This document shows positions 43,906-54,168 of a stretch of DNA of 64,000 nucleotides, piece after piece. Position 1 is the stretch's first letter. Each line of letters starts with the position of its first letter. The DNA comes from Rhodoblastus sp963828185 (GTDB taxonomy: Bacteria; Pseudomonadota; Alphaproteobacteria; Rhizobiales; Beijerinckiaceae), in contig CAWHDV010000001.1 of assembly GCA_963828185.1 (NCBI GenBank), forward strand, positions 1-64,000. The letters run 5' to 3'. The notes beneath the pieces are model-generated. The model had not been told where the DNA came from, searched no databases, and saw only the letters and a list, made by a program, of their open reading frames with translations. Position numbers and translations under genes: made by a program.

Positions 43906-45210
43906 TTAAAATACGGCATATTCACCGCCAACACTTGGCGACACGAAGCAAAATTGTCCACTGAACTCTTTTGCCGCCACATTTACTAGCCAAGGATCAA
44001 GGTGGTGGGATGGCCCCGTGACAGAAGCAAGTTCCAATAGTTTTTTCGCCATACGTTTAGTTAGCCAGTACATATCTGCCCCTATGATGCCTTTGCGAAC
44101 CCTAGCTTGCATGTCTTGAGGCAGGGCAAAGATTTGCGGCGCGGCGACAGGGGAAGCAAGACGCCCCTCCATCCTTTCACCACAAAACGCAAATTCTATT
44201 TTTTCATTTTTTTTGAGCTGTACTGCAATTACCTTTGGGTCTATGTGAATAAGCGCGTCATCTTCAAAAACGAACGCACTATGTTCGCTTCCCTCCGCAA
44301 TTTTCGTCCAAACCGCATAGTGACTTGCGAAGGCTCCGACAAGCTTTTCGCGATCCTTAGCCACTGGGCCTGTTAGTCTGTCAATAAACGATTTCGGCAA
44401 CAACCGCCCGTCGAGACCCGGCGCCACATTAAACGTAACATTGAATAGGGCGAAATTTTTGCGCAGCCGTCGCAATCGCTGTCCATTGGCATTGAGAGTT
44501 ATCACGTATACAGCGTCGATTGCATTATCGTTTTCCGCGCCTTCTTCATGCCAATTACTCATGGAAATGTACGAATTTAGTTGATTCTTTGTGTGCTGAA
44601 TATACTCATTTGGCTCGGCTTTACGTAACTCCAGCCCATCAGCACTGCGCAATGCCAATCGATAATCACCCATAATTTTAGCCAGCTTCAATGAAGTTCG
44701 GAGCATACCGACATCGTCCGCGCCGCCGTATAGACCAACTAAACCTCTAGCCTCGTCAAATTCACCGTCGTACATATGCACCAAGATCATGAGTACTCTT
44801 AAATCTGGAGCCATTTTCCAGAAAACAAGCCTATTAATTAGCGACTTCGCTGTTGAGATGCCCCCATTGTCTAAATGCCCTTTTACTAATACAAATGCCA
44901 TCCACGCATTGTATCTATCAGAAAAAACAATCTGTTCCAGCCATGCGAGAGCCGCAAACGCGCCATCTCGATGAAAAATTATATTATAATCTAACTCCCA
45001 TAGCTCTTCCCTTGGATTTCCTTGCAGTTCCCACGCATCGATTACGGCATTTAATCCAGTAAAATATTCGTTTAGCTTCTCAGATTGAACTTGCCATCGC
45101 AGCGGTAATAGACGCTCACGCAGAGAGTGTGCGCTTATATTATCACACCCCTGAAAAATAAAATCGACTTTGCTTTCAATCACAGCGGAAAGCAACTTCT
45201 CGTCAATCAT
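43906..45210 (-). CDS. glycosyltransferase family 25 protein
   Basis: 434 aa from the ATG at 45210 (MIDEKLLSAVIESKVDF). The C-terminal half has VYVITLNANGQRLRRLRKNFA, HYAVWTKIAEGSEHSAFVFEDDA (the DDA metal site) and HHLDPWLV, matching GT25 enzymes of lipopolysaccharide core synthesis. The N-terminal 200 residues are helical without a recognised domain. Codon use and AT content differ from the flanking genes, suggesting transfer. Confidence 0.85.
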   Translation of the reverse strand: MIDEKLLSAVIESKVDFIFQGCDNISAHSLRERLLPLRWQVQSEKLNEYFTGLNAVIDAWELQGNPREELWELDYNIIFHRDGAFAALAWLEQIVFSDRYNAWMAFVLVKGHLDNGGISTAKSLINRLVFWKMAPDLRVLMILVHMYDGEFDEARGLVGLYGGADDVGMLRTSLKLAKIMGDYRLALRSADGLELRKAEPNEYIQHTKNQLNSYISMSNWHEEGAENDNAIDAVYVITLNANGQRLRRLRKNFALFNVTFNVAPGLDGRLLPKSFIDRLTGPVAKDREKLVGAFASHYAVWTKIAEGSEHSAFVFEDDALIHIDPKVIAVQLKKNEKIEFAFCGERMEGRLASPVAAPQIFALPQDMQARVRKGIIGADMYWLTKRMAKKLLELASVTGPSHHLDPWLVNVAAKEFSGQFCFVSPSVGGEYAVF

Positions 45211-45263
45211 TCCTGCCTCCTGCGGAGGGCGATCCAAAGTCGCGCGATAACGCAAACACGCCT

Positions 45264-47229
45264 TTAGTTCGCCTCAATCTCCGGCAAATTCTTCTTGAAC
45301 TTCGTCACAACCCGCCCGCCCGACGGGCCCAGCTCCGAGCCAAATCGCGGCGGCAGGGGGCCGCGGCCGATCGCGGCTTCGTCGAGCCAACCATGAAAGC
45401 TTGCGCCGCGCAATGCGCAGGCCTCCAGCGCCGCACGGTGCCTGACGCCGCCCGGCGAAGCCGCCCAGACCACCTCGGCCGCGACATTGTCGAGCACGGC
45501 GAGGATCGCCGCCTGGACCGCGCGCGAATCGCTCACCGTGACAAAAAGGCTCGCGGTCTTGCCGTCGAGGTCCATTTGATCCAGCCCGAAAGACTCGTCG
45601 GTGAAGACGATCCGCGTGCGGCGGCCAGGAATCTCGAAGCGCGCGATCTCGCCCTTGTCGCGCGCGCGATGGAGCGCCAGCACGGCCGGCTCCCAGCTCA
45701 TGTTGGGACTGAACAAAGGCATGTCGTCGAGCGCCAGCGACCCCGGCGCCTGCCCATTGCGCTTGCGCCAGCGCTGGTCGACGAGGATGACATCCTCGTC
45801 TTCAAGCTCCAGCGCGGCCCGATCGGCTTCGCCCAGCACGTCGATCACCACGAGGCGCGGCCAGGTGCGGCCGCGCCGCAATTCGGCGGGGAGTCATCGC
45901 CTTGACGCCAAGCGGCAGGTATTTGTGGATCTTCTTCAGCGCGCCCTCGGAAAGAAGAAGGACCACGGAAAATTTGCCGGCGAAATCGCGCAGGGTCGCA
46001 AGCCAGCTGGTGAAGGCCAGCGCGTCCTCGGCGAGCGAGGCGCCGGCGAGGTTGACGACCAGGGGCCGCGTGGCCGCCGAAATCGCGCCGAGCAGATTCG
46101 CCCCGCCTTCATTGACGCGGCTGCGCAAATCGTGGCGCGCATGGCGGATATGCGTCATCGCGTCGTGGATGGGCGGCCGCTTCAGCGCGATCTCGGCCAT
46201 CCGCCGCGCCATGTCCCTCGGCGTGACGCAAACGAGGCTGTCGTCCAGGATGACGCCCTCGGCCGCATGTTCGCTCAAAAGCGTCGGGATGCGCAGGGCC
46301 AGCGCATCCGCCATTTTCACCTTGAAGCCGGTGCCGTCGAAGACCGGCGCGATGGCGAAATCGACATCCGCATAAAATCCCGCCTCGGTCTCGACGAAAC
46401 CCAGGCATTTGACGCCGGCGCGCTTGTCGATGCGCTCCCCGACCCGGCCGCCGACGACGATCTCGACCGGCGCGAATGTTTCGCAGACGACCTGTTCGAG
46501 CTCCTTGAGAAGCGCGTTCAGGCCGGCGACATTGAAGGGATTGTCGCTGGCGAGGGCGCCGAAAATGACCTTGTCCGGCGAATGGTAATGTGCGGCGGAG
46601 GCGGGGCGCGCCTCCAATTCGAGTGAAAAATCATAGAAGGGAACGGTCACGACCGGCTTGTCGGTCTTGGCGAGCAGTTCGACGCCCTCCAACTCCTGGA
46701 TGGTGACCGCGATGTCGGCGCGGCGGACGCCGAACACTTCCGAGCTTTGCGACGTGACGAAGAACTCCGGCTTCATCCCCATGCGGGCGAAGACCTCGGA
46801 GCGCTTCCAGAACAGGTCATGCGTCTCGAGCACCTTGAACGAATTCGGATGCACGAAGTCGAACGCCTTGCTCAGCCAGACGTTATGGACGACCACCACA
46901 TCGAAGAACCGCCGGCTGTTGAGATTGGTCAGCATTTGCTCCAATGCCGGATCCCACCATTCGTCGAGATGGTGCAGGGCGCCGCTTTTGGGCGGCAGTC
47001 CGACGCGGCGATCGGCGTAAAGCAGGATCACCTCGGGCCATTGCTCGCGAAGGCGATCGGCGAAATCCTGATCGTGCCGCCAGTACCAGGGATCCTCGAA
47101 GGCGAGCAGCAGGAAGGTGATTTCGTATCCCGCGTCGGCCAGCAGCTTGGTCATTTGCATCGTTCGACGGCGATGCCCGGCGTCGAGCGGCGCCGTCGCG
47201 AAGGGAGAAATGACTAGCGCGCTTTTCAT
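45264..47229 (-). CDS. glycosyltransferase, GT4-like (frame interrupted)
   Basis: The first part begins MKSALVISPFATAPLDAGHRRR and shows FGALASDNPFNVAGL, VVGGRVGERI, KCLGFVETEAGFYADVDFAIAPVFDGTGFKVKMADALA and PTLLSEHAAEG, the order of a GT-B retaining glycosyltransferase. After KYLPLGVKAMTP the frame leaves, and the adjacent frame continues ELRRGRTWPRLVVIDVLGE to the stop at 45264. One extra C in the run at 45888-45891 explains it, giving about 655 aa. The C-terminal 200 residues are unrecognised. Confidence 0.78.
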
Positions 47230-47262
47230 CTCAGTCTTTCCGAAACTCTCGCCGAGGCCGCC

Positions 47263-48180
47263 TCAAACACCGCCATTCCCGAAAACGATCGCGGCGAGAT
47301 AAATCGCGCGCAATTGCAACGCGAATTGCTCGTAGCTTTCCGGCTCGAAGAAAATCGCATTGAGATTGCGGCGCTCGGCCTCGAGCTGGCTGACGATACG
47401 GCCATATTCGGCGCGCAATTCGGAGTCGGCAGGCCGCGCCAGGCCTGAAACCATGTCCGATACCGCCTGCCAGTAGACACGGCGCCGGAACCAGCGCGGC
47501 GTCAGCCGGTCCGACGGAATCATATGAAGGACCATCGCGGCGGGATGATAGAGCACGCGCTGCATGCCGATGCGCTCGAGGAGCGCCGTTTCGTCGTTGC
47601 TCAGCAGCGAACTCGATCCCTTGCGGCCGAGATCGACATTGAACATTCCATATTGATCGAACGCCTGTCGCCGGAACGCCATGTTCGCGCCGACGATCCA
47701 CTCGCCCGGACGCAGCCTGCGCTGCGTCGCGCTCCAGTCGATGCAGGAGAGGTAACCCGACAGCTTGTCGTCATACCAGGAAGGCAATTTGTCGAAGGGG
47801 TATTTCGGCAGAACCTTGCCGCCGACGACCAGCGTCCCGGGGTCCTCGAAAGCCCGCAGGATCTCCAGGCACCAGTCATCATGGACGATCGCGTCGTCGT
47901 CGAGAAACGCGACAATATCGCCGGACGTCGCCGCAATGCCGAAATTGCGCGCATGCGAAAGGCCCGGCTCCTCGCAGACCTCGAGCCTGACGTTCGGCGC
48001 GTCCGGAAGGCGGACGGGCTCGCGACGCGAGGCCGGCGTATTCTCCACAACCAGGACTTCGCAGGAAGTCTCGCGAAACCCGCGCGAACCTGCAAGCGCA
48101 GCGAGGGCGTCCTCCAGCGCTTCATATCGGTCGCAAGTGCAAATGACTACGCTGAGCGCATGCTTCATGACGTGGCTCAC
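47263..48180 (-). CDS. glycosyltransferase family 2 protein
   Basis: 305 aa. The GT-A fold is clear: LSVVICTCDRYEALEDALAALA, SHARNFGIAATSGDIVAFLDDDA (DDD metal site), IVGANMAFRRQAFDQYG and SNDETALLERI (acceptor-side ED-like motif). Inverting transferase using a nucleotide sugar; acceptor unknown. An internal ATG at 48168 (MKHAL) is an alternative start. Its start overlaps the stop of the preceding gene. Confidence 0.92.
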   Translation of the reverse strand: MSHVMKHALSVVICTCDRYEALEDALAALAGSRGFRETSCEVLVVENTPASRREPVRLPDAPNVRLEVCEEPGLSHARNFGIAATSGDIVAFLDDDAIVHDDWCLEILRAFEDPGTLVVGGKVLPKYPFDKLPSWYDDKLSGYLSCIDWSATQRRLRPGEWIVGANMAFRRQAFDQYGMFNVDLGRKGSSSLLSNDETALLERIGMQRVLYHPAAMVLHMIPSDRLTPRWFRRRVYWQAVSDMVSGLARPADSELRAEYGRIVSQLEAERRNLNAIFFEPESYEQFALQLRAIYLAAIVFGNGGV

Positions 48181-48764
48181 CCGCGACTGCTGATGGAGAT
48201 TTCCCTGAAGGAAAACGATACATCCTTGTTGCTGGCGTCCGCGGCCATGTCGACGGAGAGCTCGAATTCCAGCTCGCTCGCTGTCCTGCTTTCAAGAATT
48301 ATCGTCTTGTAACGACCATCGACGACTTCGAGCCAGGGATAGACTTCACCATTGACCTTCAAGGTGAAGGTGGCTTCGACTTCCTTCGACGTGAAATTGA
48401 CGACCTCGACAGCGAAGTCATATTGGAAAGACCGGACCAGCGGGATCGACGCGCTGATGCGGCCGGACTTGCCGACCCAACGCTTCACCTCGCTCCCGTT
48501 CACCTCGGCGTCGAATACGTCCGAAAAATACAGGTTTGGCAAGTTGGCGACGTATGTCCAGGACTTAGGCGCCATTTCCCTTTGAAGCAAAGGCATTTTC
48601 TTTGTCAGCAGCATGTCGCCGAGCGCAGAGATGCTGTCCGTCCGCGCCAAGCAAGCTTTCAGTTGCGACTCGGCGTCCTGCATTTTTTTGTCAAACGACA
48701 CAAAAAAAGCCTCGGGAGAGGCGCGAAACAACTTAAAGGAGTCACTCAAGCTTCCCCTCCCCAC
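48177..48764 (-). CDS. hypothetical protein of the glycan cluster
   Basis: 195 aa, not recognised. The N-terminal 70 residues are helical; the rest alternates short hydrophobic strands (FAVEVVNFTSKEVEATFTLKV, ELEFELSVDMA), consistent with a beta-sandwich. There is no signal peptide. It overlaps the GT2 gene by four bases and leads it on the same strand, so it is probably part of the same operon and may bind or deliver a glycan. Confidence 0.7.
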   Translation of the reverse strand: MGRGSLSDSFKLFRASPEAFFVSFDKKMQDAESQLKACLARTDSISALGDMLLTKKMPLLQREMAPKSWTYVANLPNLYFSDVFDAEVNGSEVKRWVGKSGRISASIPLVRSFQYDFAVEVVNFTSKEVEATFTLKVNGEVYPWLEVVDGRYKTIILESRTASELEFELSVDMAADASNKDVSFSFREISISSRG

Positions 48765-49099
48765 TCTGGCGCTAACGGTACGTCACTCCGGATAGCAAAC
48801 TCGGATCGCATAATCAATGAAAAGACGAAAGCGATCGCAGGGTCAGGCTTTTAGGAAGTCTTGACCGGTTCCGCCGGCGGCATGGACTTGATCCCGGCGG
48901 CCGTTTTTTCGGTCCCGAGCGGACGCGCAAAAGGAATATTCCTTCCCCTTCTTAAGCAAAGATCGCTTCGCGCGCGTTCGCGTCCACGACGCTTGACCCT
49001 CGCCCCCTGCCGCCGCAAGTCCGTGCGGCGCGATTTTGCGCGAAATCGAGGACGTTTGCCGGTATAAGCGAGGCATGGCGATTCCGGGGGGAGAGGCGC
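48765..49099. other. gene-free gap between glycan operon and AIM24 gene
   Basis: 335 bp with no supported gene. It contains GC-rich self-complementary words (CCGCCGGCGG near 48876) followed by CCCGGCGGCCG and TTTTTT near 48905, possibly a weak terminator, then the AIM24 leader with a GGGGGGAGAGG-type ribosome site. Frames open on the minus strand here overlap the AIM24 gene in antisense and look like shadows. Confidence 0.4.
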
Positions 49100-49864
49100 A
49101 TGCAGTACAATCTGTCGGGCACTGTGATGCAGACGCTGGAGATCGATCTCGCCGCCGGCGAGACGGTCTACAGCCAGACCAATTGCATGTGCTGGATGAA
49201 CGATTTCATCGAGATGGACACTCATACCGGCGGCGGCTTTCTCGCCGGCCTCAAGCGCTCCTTCGGCGGCGGCAGCTTCTTCATCACCGAATTCAAGTCG
49301 CGCGGGGCCGGCCATGTCGCCTTCGCGCCGCGCTTTCCCGGCACGATCCTCGCCGTGCCGCTGCGCGACGGCCAGGCTCTGGTCTGTCGCAAGGAGACGT
49401 TCCTCTGCGCGGAAATGTCGGTGAAGCTGGAGCTGGCCTGGCAGAAAAGGCTCGGCGCCGGCTTTTTCGGCGGCGAGGGCTTTATCCTGCAAAAGGTGAC
49501 CGGGCCGGGAATGGTCTGGCTCGACCTGTCCGGCGAAGTGGTGCACCGCGACCTCGCGGCGGGCGAAAGGCTGCTGGTCAACGCCGGCCATGTCGGCGTC
49601 ATCGACCCGACCATCGGCTTCGACATCCAGATGGTCAAGGGCTTCCGCAACATCCTGTTCGGCGGCGAAGGCCTGTTCCTCGCCACATTGACCGGACCGG
49701 GCCACGTGGCCTTGCAATCGATGCCGATCATGAACCTCGCCGAGGAAATCGGGCGCTACCTGCCGCAGACCGCCAGCGGCGGCGACGGCGGCGGCTCCAT
49801 TTCGTCGGGCGTCGTCGGCGGGATTCTCGGCATGCTCGGCGGCTCCGCCATCAGCAACGAGTAA
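49100..49864 (+). CDS. AIM24 family (TIGR00266) protein
   Basis: 254 aa. Triple-stranded beta-helix pattern with many glycines: GETVYSQTNCMCWMNDFIEM, GGSFFITEFKSRGAGHVAFA and VNAGHVGVIDPTIGFDIQMVKG are the conserved parts. The last 30 residues are a Gly/Ser tail ending in a hydrophobic stretch. In mitochondria Aim24 supports cristae; the bacterial role is unknown. Close to the downstream ABC exporter (69 bp). Confidence 0.9.
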   Translation: MQYNLSGTVMQTLEIDLAAGETVYSQTNCMCWMNDFIEMDTHTGGGFLAGLKRSFGGGSFFITEFKSRGAGHVAFAPRFPGTILAVPLRDGQALVCRKETFLCAEMSVKLELAWQKRLGAGFFGGEGFILQKVTGPGMVWLDLSGEVVHRDLAAGERLLVNAGHVGVIDPTIGFDIQMVKGFRNILFGGEGLFLATLTGPGHVALQSMPIMNLAEEIGRYLPQTASGGDGGGSISSGVVGGILGMLGGSAISNE

Positions 49865-49933
49865 CCGAGGTCACGCGACAGGCGGAAAAATTTGGCTATA
49901 TTCCCGCTGCCCGCAACCTGACCGCAGCCGCCC

Positions 49934-51706
49934 ATGCCGATCCTGAAAGTCTACGCCCGAGTCCTCGGCCAGCTTGCGGCGGAGCGCCGTCTCGCCATCC
50001 TGCTGGTTTTCGCCAATCTCGCCCTGGCCTGCGCGCAATTCGTCGAGCCGGTGCTGTTCGGCCGCATCATCGACGCCCTGACCAGCGCCGAGACGCGGCG
50101 GGTCACGCCTGCCTGGAGCCAGCTCACGCCGATGATGGGCGCCTGGGTCGCCTTCGGCCTGTTCTCGATCGGCGCGGCGGTGCTGGTCGCCCTGCATGCC
50201 GACCGCCTGTCGCACCGGCGGCGGCTGGCGGCGATGGCCGATTTTTTCGACCATCTGCTTGAACTGCCGCTCGGCTTTCATGGCGCCACCCATTCCGGCC
50301 GCCTGCTGAAAGTGATGCTGGAGGGCGCAGGGGGCATGGCCAGCCTGTGGCTGGAGTTTTTCCGCACCAATTGCGCCTCGATGGTCGCCCTGTTCATCCT
50401 TCTGCCGGCGACGCTGTTCGTCAACTGGCGGCTGGCGTCCGTCCTCCTGCTGCTCGTGATCGGCTTCGGCCTCCTCACCATTTTCGTGATGCGCCGCACG
50501 CAAGGGCTGCAGGCGCGCGTCGAAGTCTTCAACGCGCGCCTCGCCGAACAGGCGTCGGACGTTCTCGGCAATGTGCCGGTGATCCAGTCCTTCACCCGCA
50601 TCGAGAGCGAATTGCGGTCCCTGCGCGAAATCATCGACCGGGTGCTGGCGGCGCAATTGCCGGTCCTGTCCTGGTGGGCGCTGGCGGCGGTGGCGACGCG
50701 CGCCTCGGCCACGTTGACGCTCCTGTCGATCTTCGTCATCGGCGTCTGGCTGCATCTGCAAAATCACGCAACGATCGGCGAAATCGTCGCTTTCATGAAT
50801 TTCGCCACCATGCTGATCGCGCGGCTGGAGCAGGTCGTCGGCTTCGTCAACTACCTGTTCATGCAGGCGCCGAAGATCGCGGATTTTTTCGAGGTCATGG
50901 ACACCTCGCCGAACGTCGCCGACAGGCCCGGCGCGCGGGATCCCGGCCGCATGGCCGGCGAAGTCGCCTTCGACCATGTCGGCTTCGCCTATGACCAACG
51001 CCGCAAGGCGGTGGACGACGTCAGTTTCGTCGTAAAGCCCGGCGAGACCATCGCGCTCGTCGGCGCGACCGGCTCGGGCAAATCGACCACGCTGAGCCTG
51101 CTGCATCGCGCCTTCGATCCGCAGGGCGGCGCGATCCGGATCGACGGCGTGGACATCCGCGACCTGAAACTTTCCGCGCTGCGGAAGAACATCGGCGTGG
51201 TCTTCCAGGAGCCGATGCTGTTCGCGCGTTCGATCGAGGAGAACCTGCGGGTCGGCAAGATCGACGCCAGCGATTCCGAAATCGCGCTGGCGCTCGAGCG
51301 GGCGCAGGCGAGCGATTTTGTCGCGCGACAGGTCGACGGGATCAAGACGCTGGTCGGCGAGCGCGGTCGCACGCTGTCGGGCGGCGAGCGCCAGCGCCTG
51401 TCCATCGCCCGGGCGCTGTTGAAAGACCCGTCGATCATGATTTTCGACGAGGCGACTTCGGCGCTCGACGCGGCGACCGAAAAGCAGTTGCAGGCGGCGC
51501 TTGCCGCGGCGACCAGGGGCCGCACCACATTCGTCATCGCCCATCGGCTGGCGACAATCCGCGGCGCCGACAGGATTTTCGTCTTCGACCAGGGCAGGAT
51601 CGTCGAAAGCGGCTCTTTCGACGAACTGGTCGCGCGGAACGGAAAATTCGCCGACCTGGCGCGGGCGCAATTCATGGCGGGAGAAGCCGCGCCCGCCGCA
51701 TTGTAA
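49934..51706 (+). CDS. ABC exporter, glucan exporter NdvA/ChvA-like
   Basis: 590 aa with fused membrane and ATPase halves. About six membrane segments in residues 20-300 precede the nucleotide-binding domain: Walker A LVGATGSGKST, Q-loop VVFQEPMLFARS, signature LSGGERQRLS, Walker B IMIFDEATSALD and H-loop FVIAHRLAT. The opening MPILKVYARVLGQLAAERR and the membrane-part patterns fit beta-1,2-glucan exporters (NdvA/ChvA). No cyclic glucan synthase is in the window, so the cargo is inferred. Confidence 0.9.
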   Translation: MPILKVYARVLGQLAAERRLAILLVFANLALACAQFVEPVLFGRIIDALTSAETRRVTPAWSQLTPMMGAWVAFGLFSIGAAVLVALHADRLSHRRRLAAMADFFDHLLELPLGFHGATHSGRLLKVMLEGAGGMASLWLEFFRTNCASMVALFILLPATLFVNWRLASVLLLLVIGFGLLTIFVMRRTQGLQARVEVFNARLAEQASDVLGNVPVIQSFTRIESELRSLREIIDRVLAAQLPVLSWWALAAVATRASATLTLLSIFVIGVWLHLQNHATIGEIVAFMNFATMLIARLEQVVGFVNYLFMQAPKIADFFEVMDTSPNVADRPGARDPGRMAGEVAFDHVGFAYDQRRKAVDDVSFVVKPGETIALVGATGSGKSTTLSLLHRAFDPQGGAIRIDGVDIRDLKLSALRKNIGVVFQEPMLFARSIEENLRVGKIDASDSEIALALERAQASDFVARQVDGIKTLVGERGRTLSGGERQRLSIARALLKDPSIMIFDEATSALDAATEKQLQAALAAATRGRTTFVIAHRLATIRGADRIFVFDQGRIVESGSFDELVARNGKFADLARAQFMAGEAAPAAL

Positions 51707-51723
51707 CGATCAAGCCGGCAAGC

Positions 51724-53022
51724 TCACTTCTCCCCGTCGGGCTCCGGGGACAGGCGCAAAAGGGTGATGCGGTTGCGCTGCTTGCGCAGGACTTCGAAGC
51801 GGAAGCCGTGGAAGGCGAATTTCTGGCCCTGTTCGGGGATGGCGCGCGCCTCGTGGATCACCAGCCCGGCGATGGTGGTCGCCTCGTCGTCGGGCAGGTC
51901 CCAGGCCATCACGCGATTGAGGTCGCGGATCGGCGCCGAGCCTTCGACGATCACGGAGCCGTCCGGCTGGCGGCGCACGCCGGACACTGCGAGGTCGTGT
52001 TCGTCGCTGATGTCTCCGACGATCTCCTCCAGGATGTCTTCCAGCGTCACCAGTCCCTGCACGTCGCCATATTCGTCAACGACCAGCGCGAAATGGGTCT
52101 TGCGCTTGCGAAACGCCTGCAACTGGTCCTCGAGCGACGTCGTGTCCGGCACGAACCAGGCTTCGAGCGTGATGCTGTCGAGCTTGACCATGGCCGCATC
52201 GCCGCCGGCCTCCGCCAGCGCGCGCAAAAGATCCTTGGCGTGCAGGACGCCGATGATGTTGTCGGCGTGTTCGCGCCACAGCGGCACGCGGGTGAAGGGC
52301 GAGGCGACGACTTCGCGCACGATCTCCGGCGTCGGCAGGTCGGCGTCGAGCGCCAGCATCTTGGTGCGATGGACCATGACGTCGGAGACGGTCAGCTCCT
52401 TCAGGTCGAGCAGCCCGCCGAACATGTCGCGGTCGGAGCGGGCGACGTCGCCTTCGCGATGCATCAGGTCGACCGCGCTTTTCAGCTCCTCCTGCGGCGT
52501 CAGCAAGCCATGCGCCTCGCCAAGCCGCAGGCCGAAGACATGCAAGGCGCCGCGGACGATCTTTTCGACGCCATAGAGCACCGGTCCGAAGATGGTGACG
52601 AAGAAGGAGACGATCCGCACGATCGCCAGCGACACGCGGTCGGGATAATTGATCGCCACGGTCTTCGGCAGGACTTCCGCGAAGACCAGCAGCAGCACGG
52701 TCATCGACGCGGTGGCGTAAACGGCGCCGCGCTGGCCGAAGACCGCCAGCAGGACAGAGGTCAGGAAGGCCGAGGCGGCGATGTTGAACAAGGTGTTGCC
52801 GAGCAGCATGGCGCCGATCAGCCGGTCACGGCTCGCCAGCAGGCGAATGACGATTTTCGCGCGCGGGTCGCCCTGTTTTTCGAGCGCGTGCATCCGCGCC
52901 CGCGAGGCCGCCGTCAGCGCCGTTTCGGATCCGGAAAACAGGGCCGACATCAGGATGCAGAAGATCAGGATCACCGCGGCGACCCAGACGTTGACCGGCA
53001 GGACGCCGCCCTCGCCGTGCAT
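51724..53022 (-). CDS. hemolysin/CorC-type transporter (DUF21-CBS-CorC_HlyC)
   Basis: 432 aa from the ATG at 53022 (MHGEGGVLPVNVW). Three to four membrane segments of the DUF21 domain, opening with LMSALFSGSETALTAASRARM, are followed by two CBS domains (VMVHRTKMLALDADLP and AWFVPDTTSLEDQLQAF) and the C-terminal CorC_HlyC module (LPDDEATTIAGLV). The family takes part in Mg2+/Co2+ efflux. It starts 5 bp after the aroB stop on the same strand, so it shares that operon. Confidence 0.92.
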   Translation of the reverse strand: MHGEGGVLPVNVWVAAVILIFCILMSALFSGSETALTAASRARMHALEKQGDPRAKIVIRLLASRDRLIGAMLLGNTLFNIAASAFLTSVLLAVFGQRGAVYATASMTVLLLVFAEVLPKTVAINYPDRVSLAIVRIVSFFVTIFGPVLYGVEKIVRGALHVFGLRLGEAHGLLTPQEELKSAVDLMHREGDVARSDRDMFGGLLDLKELTVSDVMVHRTKMLALDADLPTPEIVREVVASPFTRVPLWREHADNIIGVLHAKDLLRALAEAGGDAAMVKLDSITLEAWFVPDTTSLEDQLQAFRKRKTHFALVVDEYGDVQGLVTLEDILEEIVGDISDEHDLAVSGVRRQPDGSVIVEGSAPIRDLNRVMAWDLPDDEATTIAGLVIHEARAIPEQGQKFAFHGFRFEVLRKQRNRITLLRLSPEPDGEK

Positions 53023-53027
53023 TGCGT

Positions 53028-54168
53028 TCAGGCCCCCGCCCGCAGTTCGCTCTCGAGAAAGGCGCGAACGGCCTCCGGCTCGACGCTTCTGGCTATGAAA
53101 CATTCGCCCACGCGGCGCGCGAGAATGAAGGTCAGCGCGCCGCGCCGCACTTTCTTGTCCTGCGCCATGGCCGTGACGACTTCGTCGGCGCCGGCGCTCC
53201 AGCCGGGAATCTGGCCGATGCGCGTCGGCAGTCCGACGGCGCGCAAATGGTTTTCCACGCGCACGGCCGCCTCGGGCGGGCAGAGCCCCTGGCGCGCCGA
53301 GAATCGGAAGGCGCAGGCCATGCCGATCGCCACGCTTTCGCCATGCACGAGCCGCGCGCTGTCATAGCCGACGAGCTTTTCCAGCGCATGGCCGAATGTG
53401 TGGCCGAGATTGAGCAGCGCGCGGTCGCCCTGTTCGGTCTCGTCGCGCGCCACCATGGCGGCCTTGGATTCGCAGCTCACGGCGATGGCGTGGTCGAGTT
53501 CCGGCCCGCGTGAAAATACCGCCGGCCAATGCGTCTCCAGCCAGGCGAAGAAATCGGGCCGGTCGATCAGGCCGTATTTGGCGACTTCGGCATAGCCCGC
53601 GGCGAATTCGCGCGGCGGCAGCGTCGCGAGGGTCTTGGTGTCGGCCAGCACCAGCGACGGCTGGTGGAAGGCGCCGATCAGATTCTTGCCATGGCCGGAA
53701 TTGATGCCGGTCTTGCCGCCGACGGACGAATCGACCTGCGACAGCAGCGTGGTCGGGAATTTGCACGAAGCCCATGCCGCGCCTGAGACTCGCGGCGGCG
53801 AAGCCGGTGAGGTCGCCGATGACGCCGCCGCCCAGCGCCACGAGGAAATCGCCGCGCTCCATGCGCGCCTCTAGCGCCGCCTCGCAAAGCTGTTGAAAAT
53901 GGGCGTAGTTCTTGGTGGCCTCGCCGGCTGGCAGCACGATCTGGCCATGCCTGACCCCGGCGGCGCGAAAACTCTCCTGCAACGGCGCGAGCCAGAGCGG
54001 GCCGACCTGGGAATCGGTGACGATGAAGGCGCTGGCGCCCGGCGCGAGCTGCGAAATCCTCTCGCCGGCGTGGGCGATGAGATCGGGGCCGATCAGGATG
54101 TCATAGGCGCGCGGCCCGAGTTTTACGCAGACGCGCGTTGTGGCGGGGGGGACGGCGGGAGCGGTCAT
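53028..54168 (-). CDS. aroB: 3-dehydroquinate synthase (frame interrupted, in frame with aroK)
   Basis: Second step of the shikimate pathway, NAD+ and metal dependent. MTAPAVPPATTRVCVKLGPRA starts at the ATG 54168; GGGVIGDLTGFAAASLRRGMGF is the NAD-binding region; SQVDSSVGGKTGIN, then GYAEVAKYG and NLGHTFGHALE carry metal and substrate residues. As written the frame is lost at the CCC run (53755-53757, GGG on the plus strand) after FVQIP; removing one base gives FVQIPTTLLSQVDSS and about 379 aa. No stop separates it from aroK. Confidence 0.9.

Noticed and set aside
48843..49076. Minus-strand small open frames before the AIM24 gene
   Set aside because: No ribosome-binding site or homology, and they run antisense into the AIM24 leader.
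49871..51670. Long minus-strand open frame opposite the ABC exporter
   Set aside because: Antisense to an intact ABC exporter with all motifs; composition is biased and domain-free.
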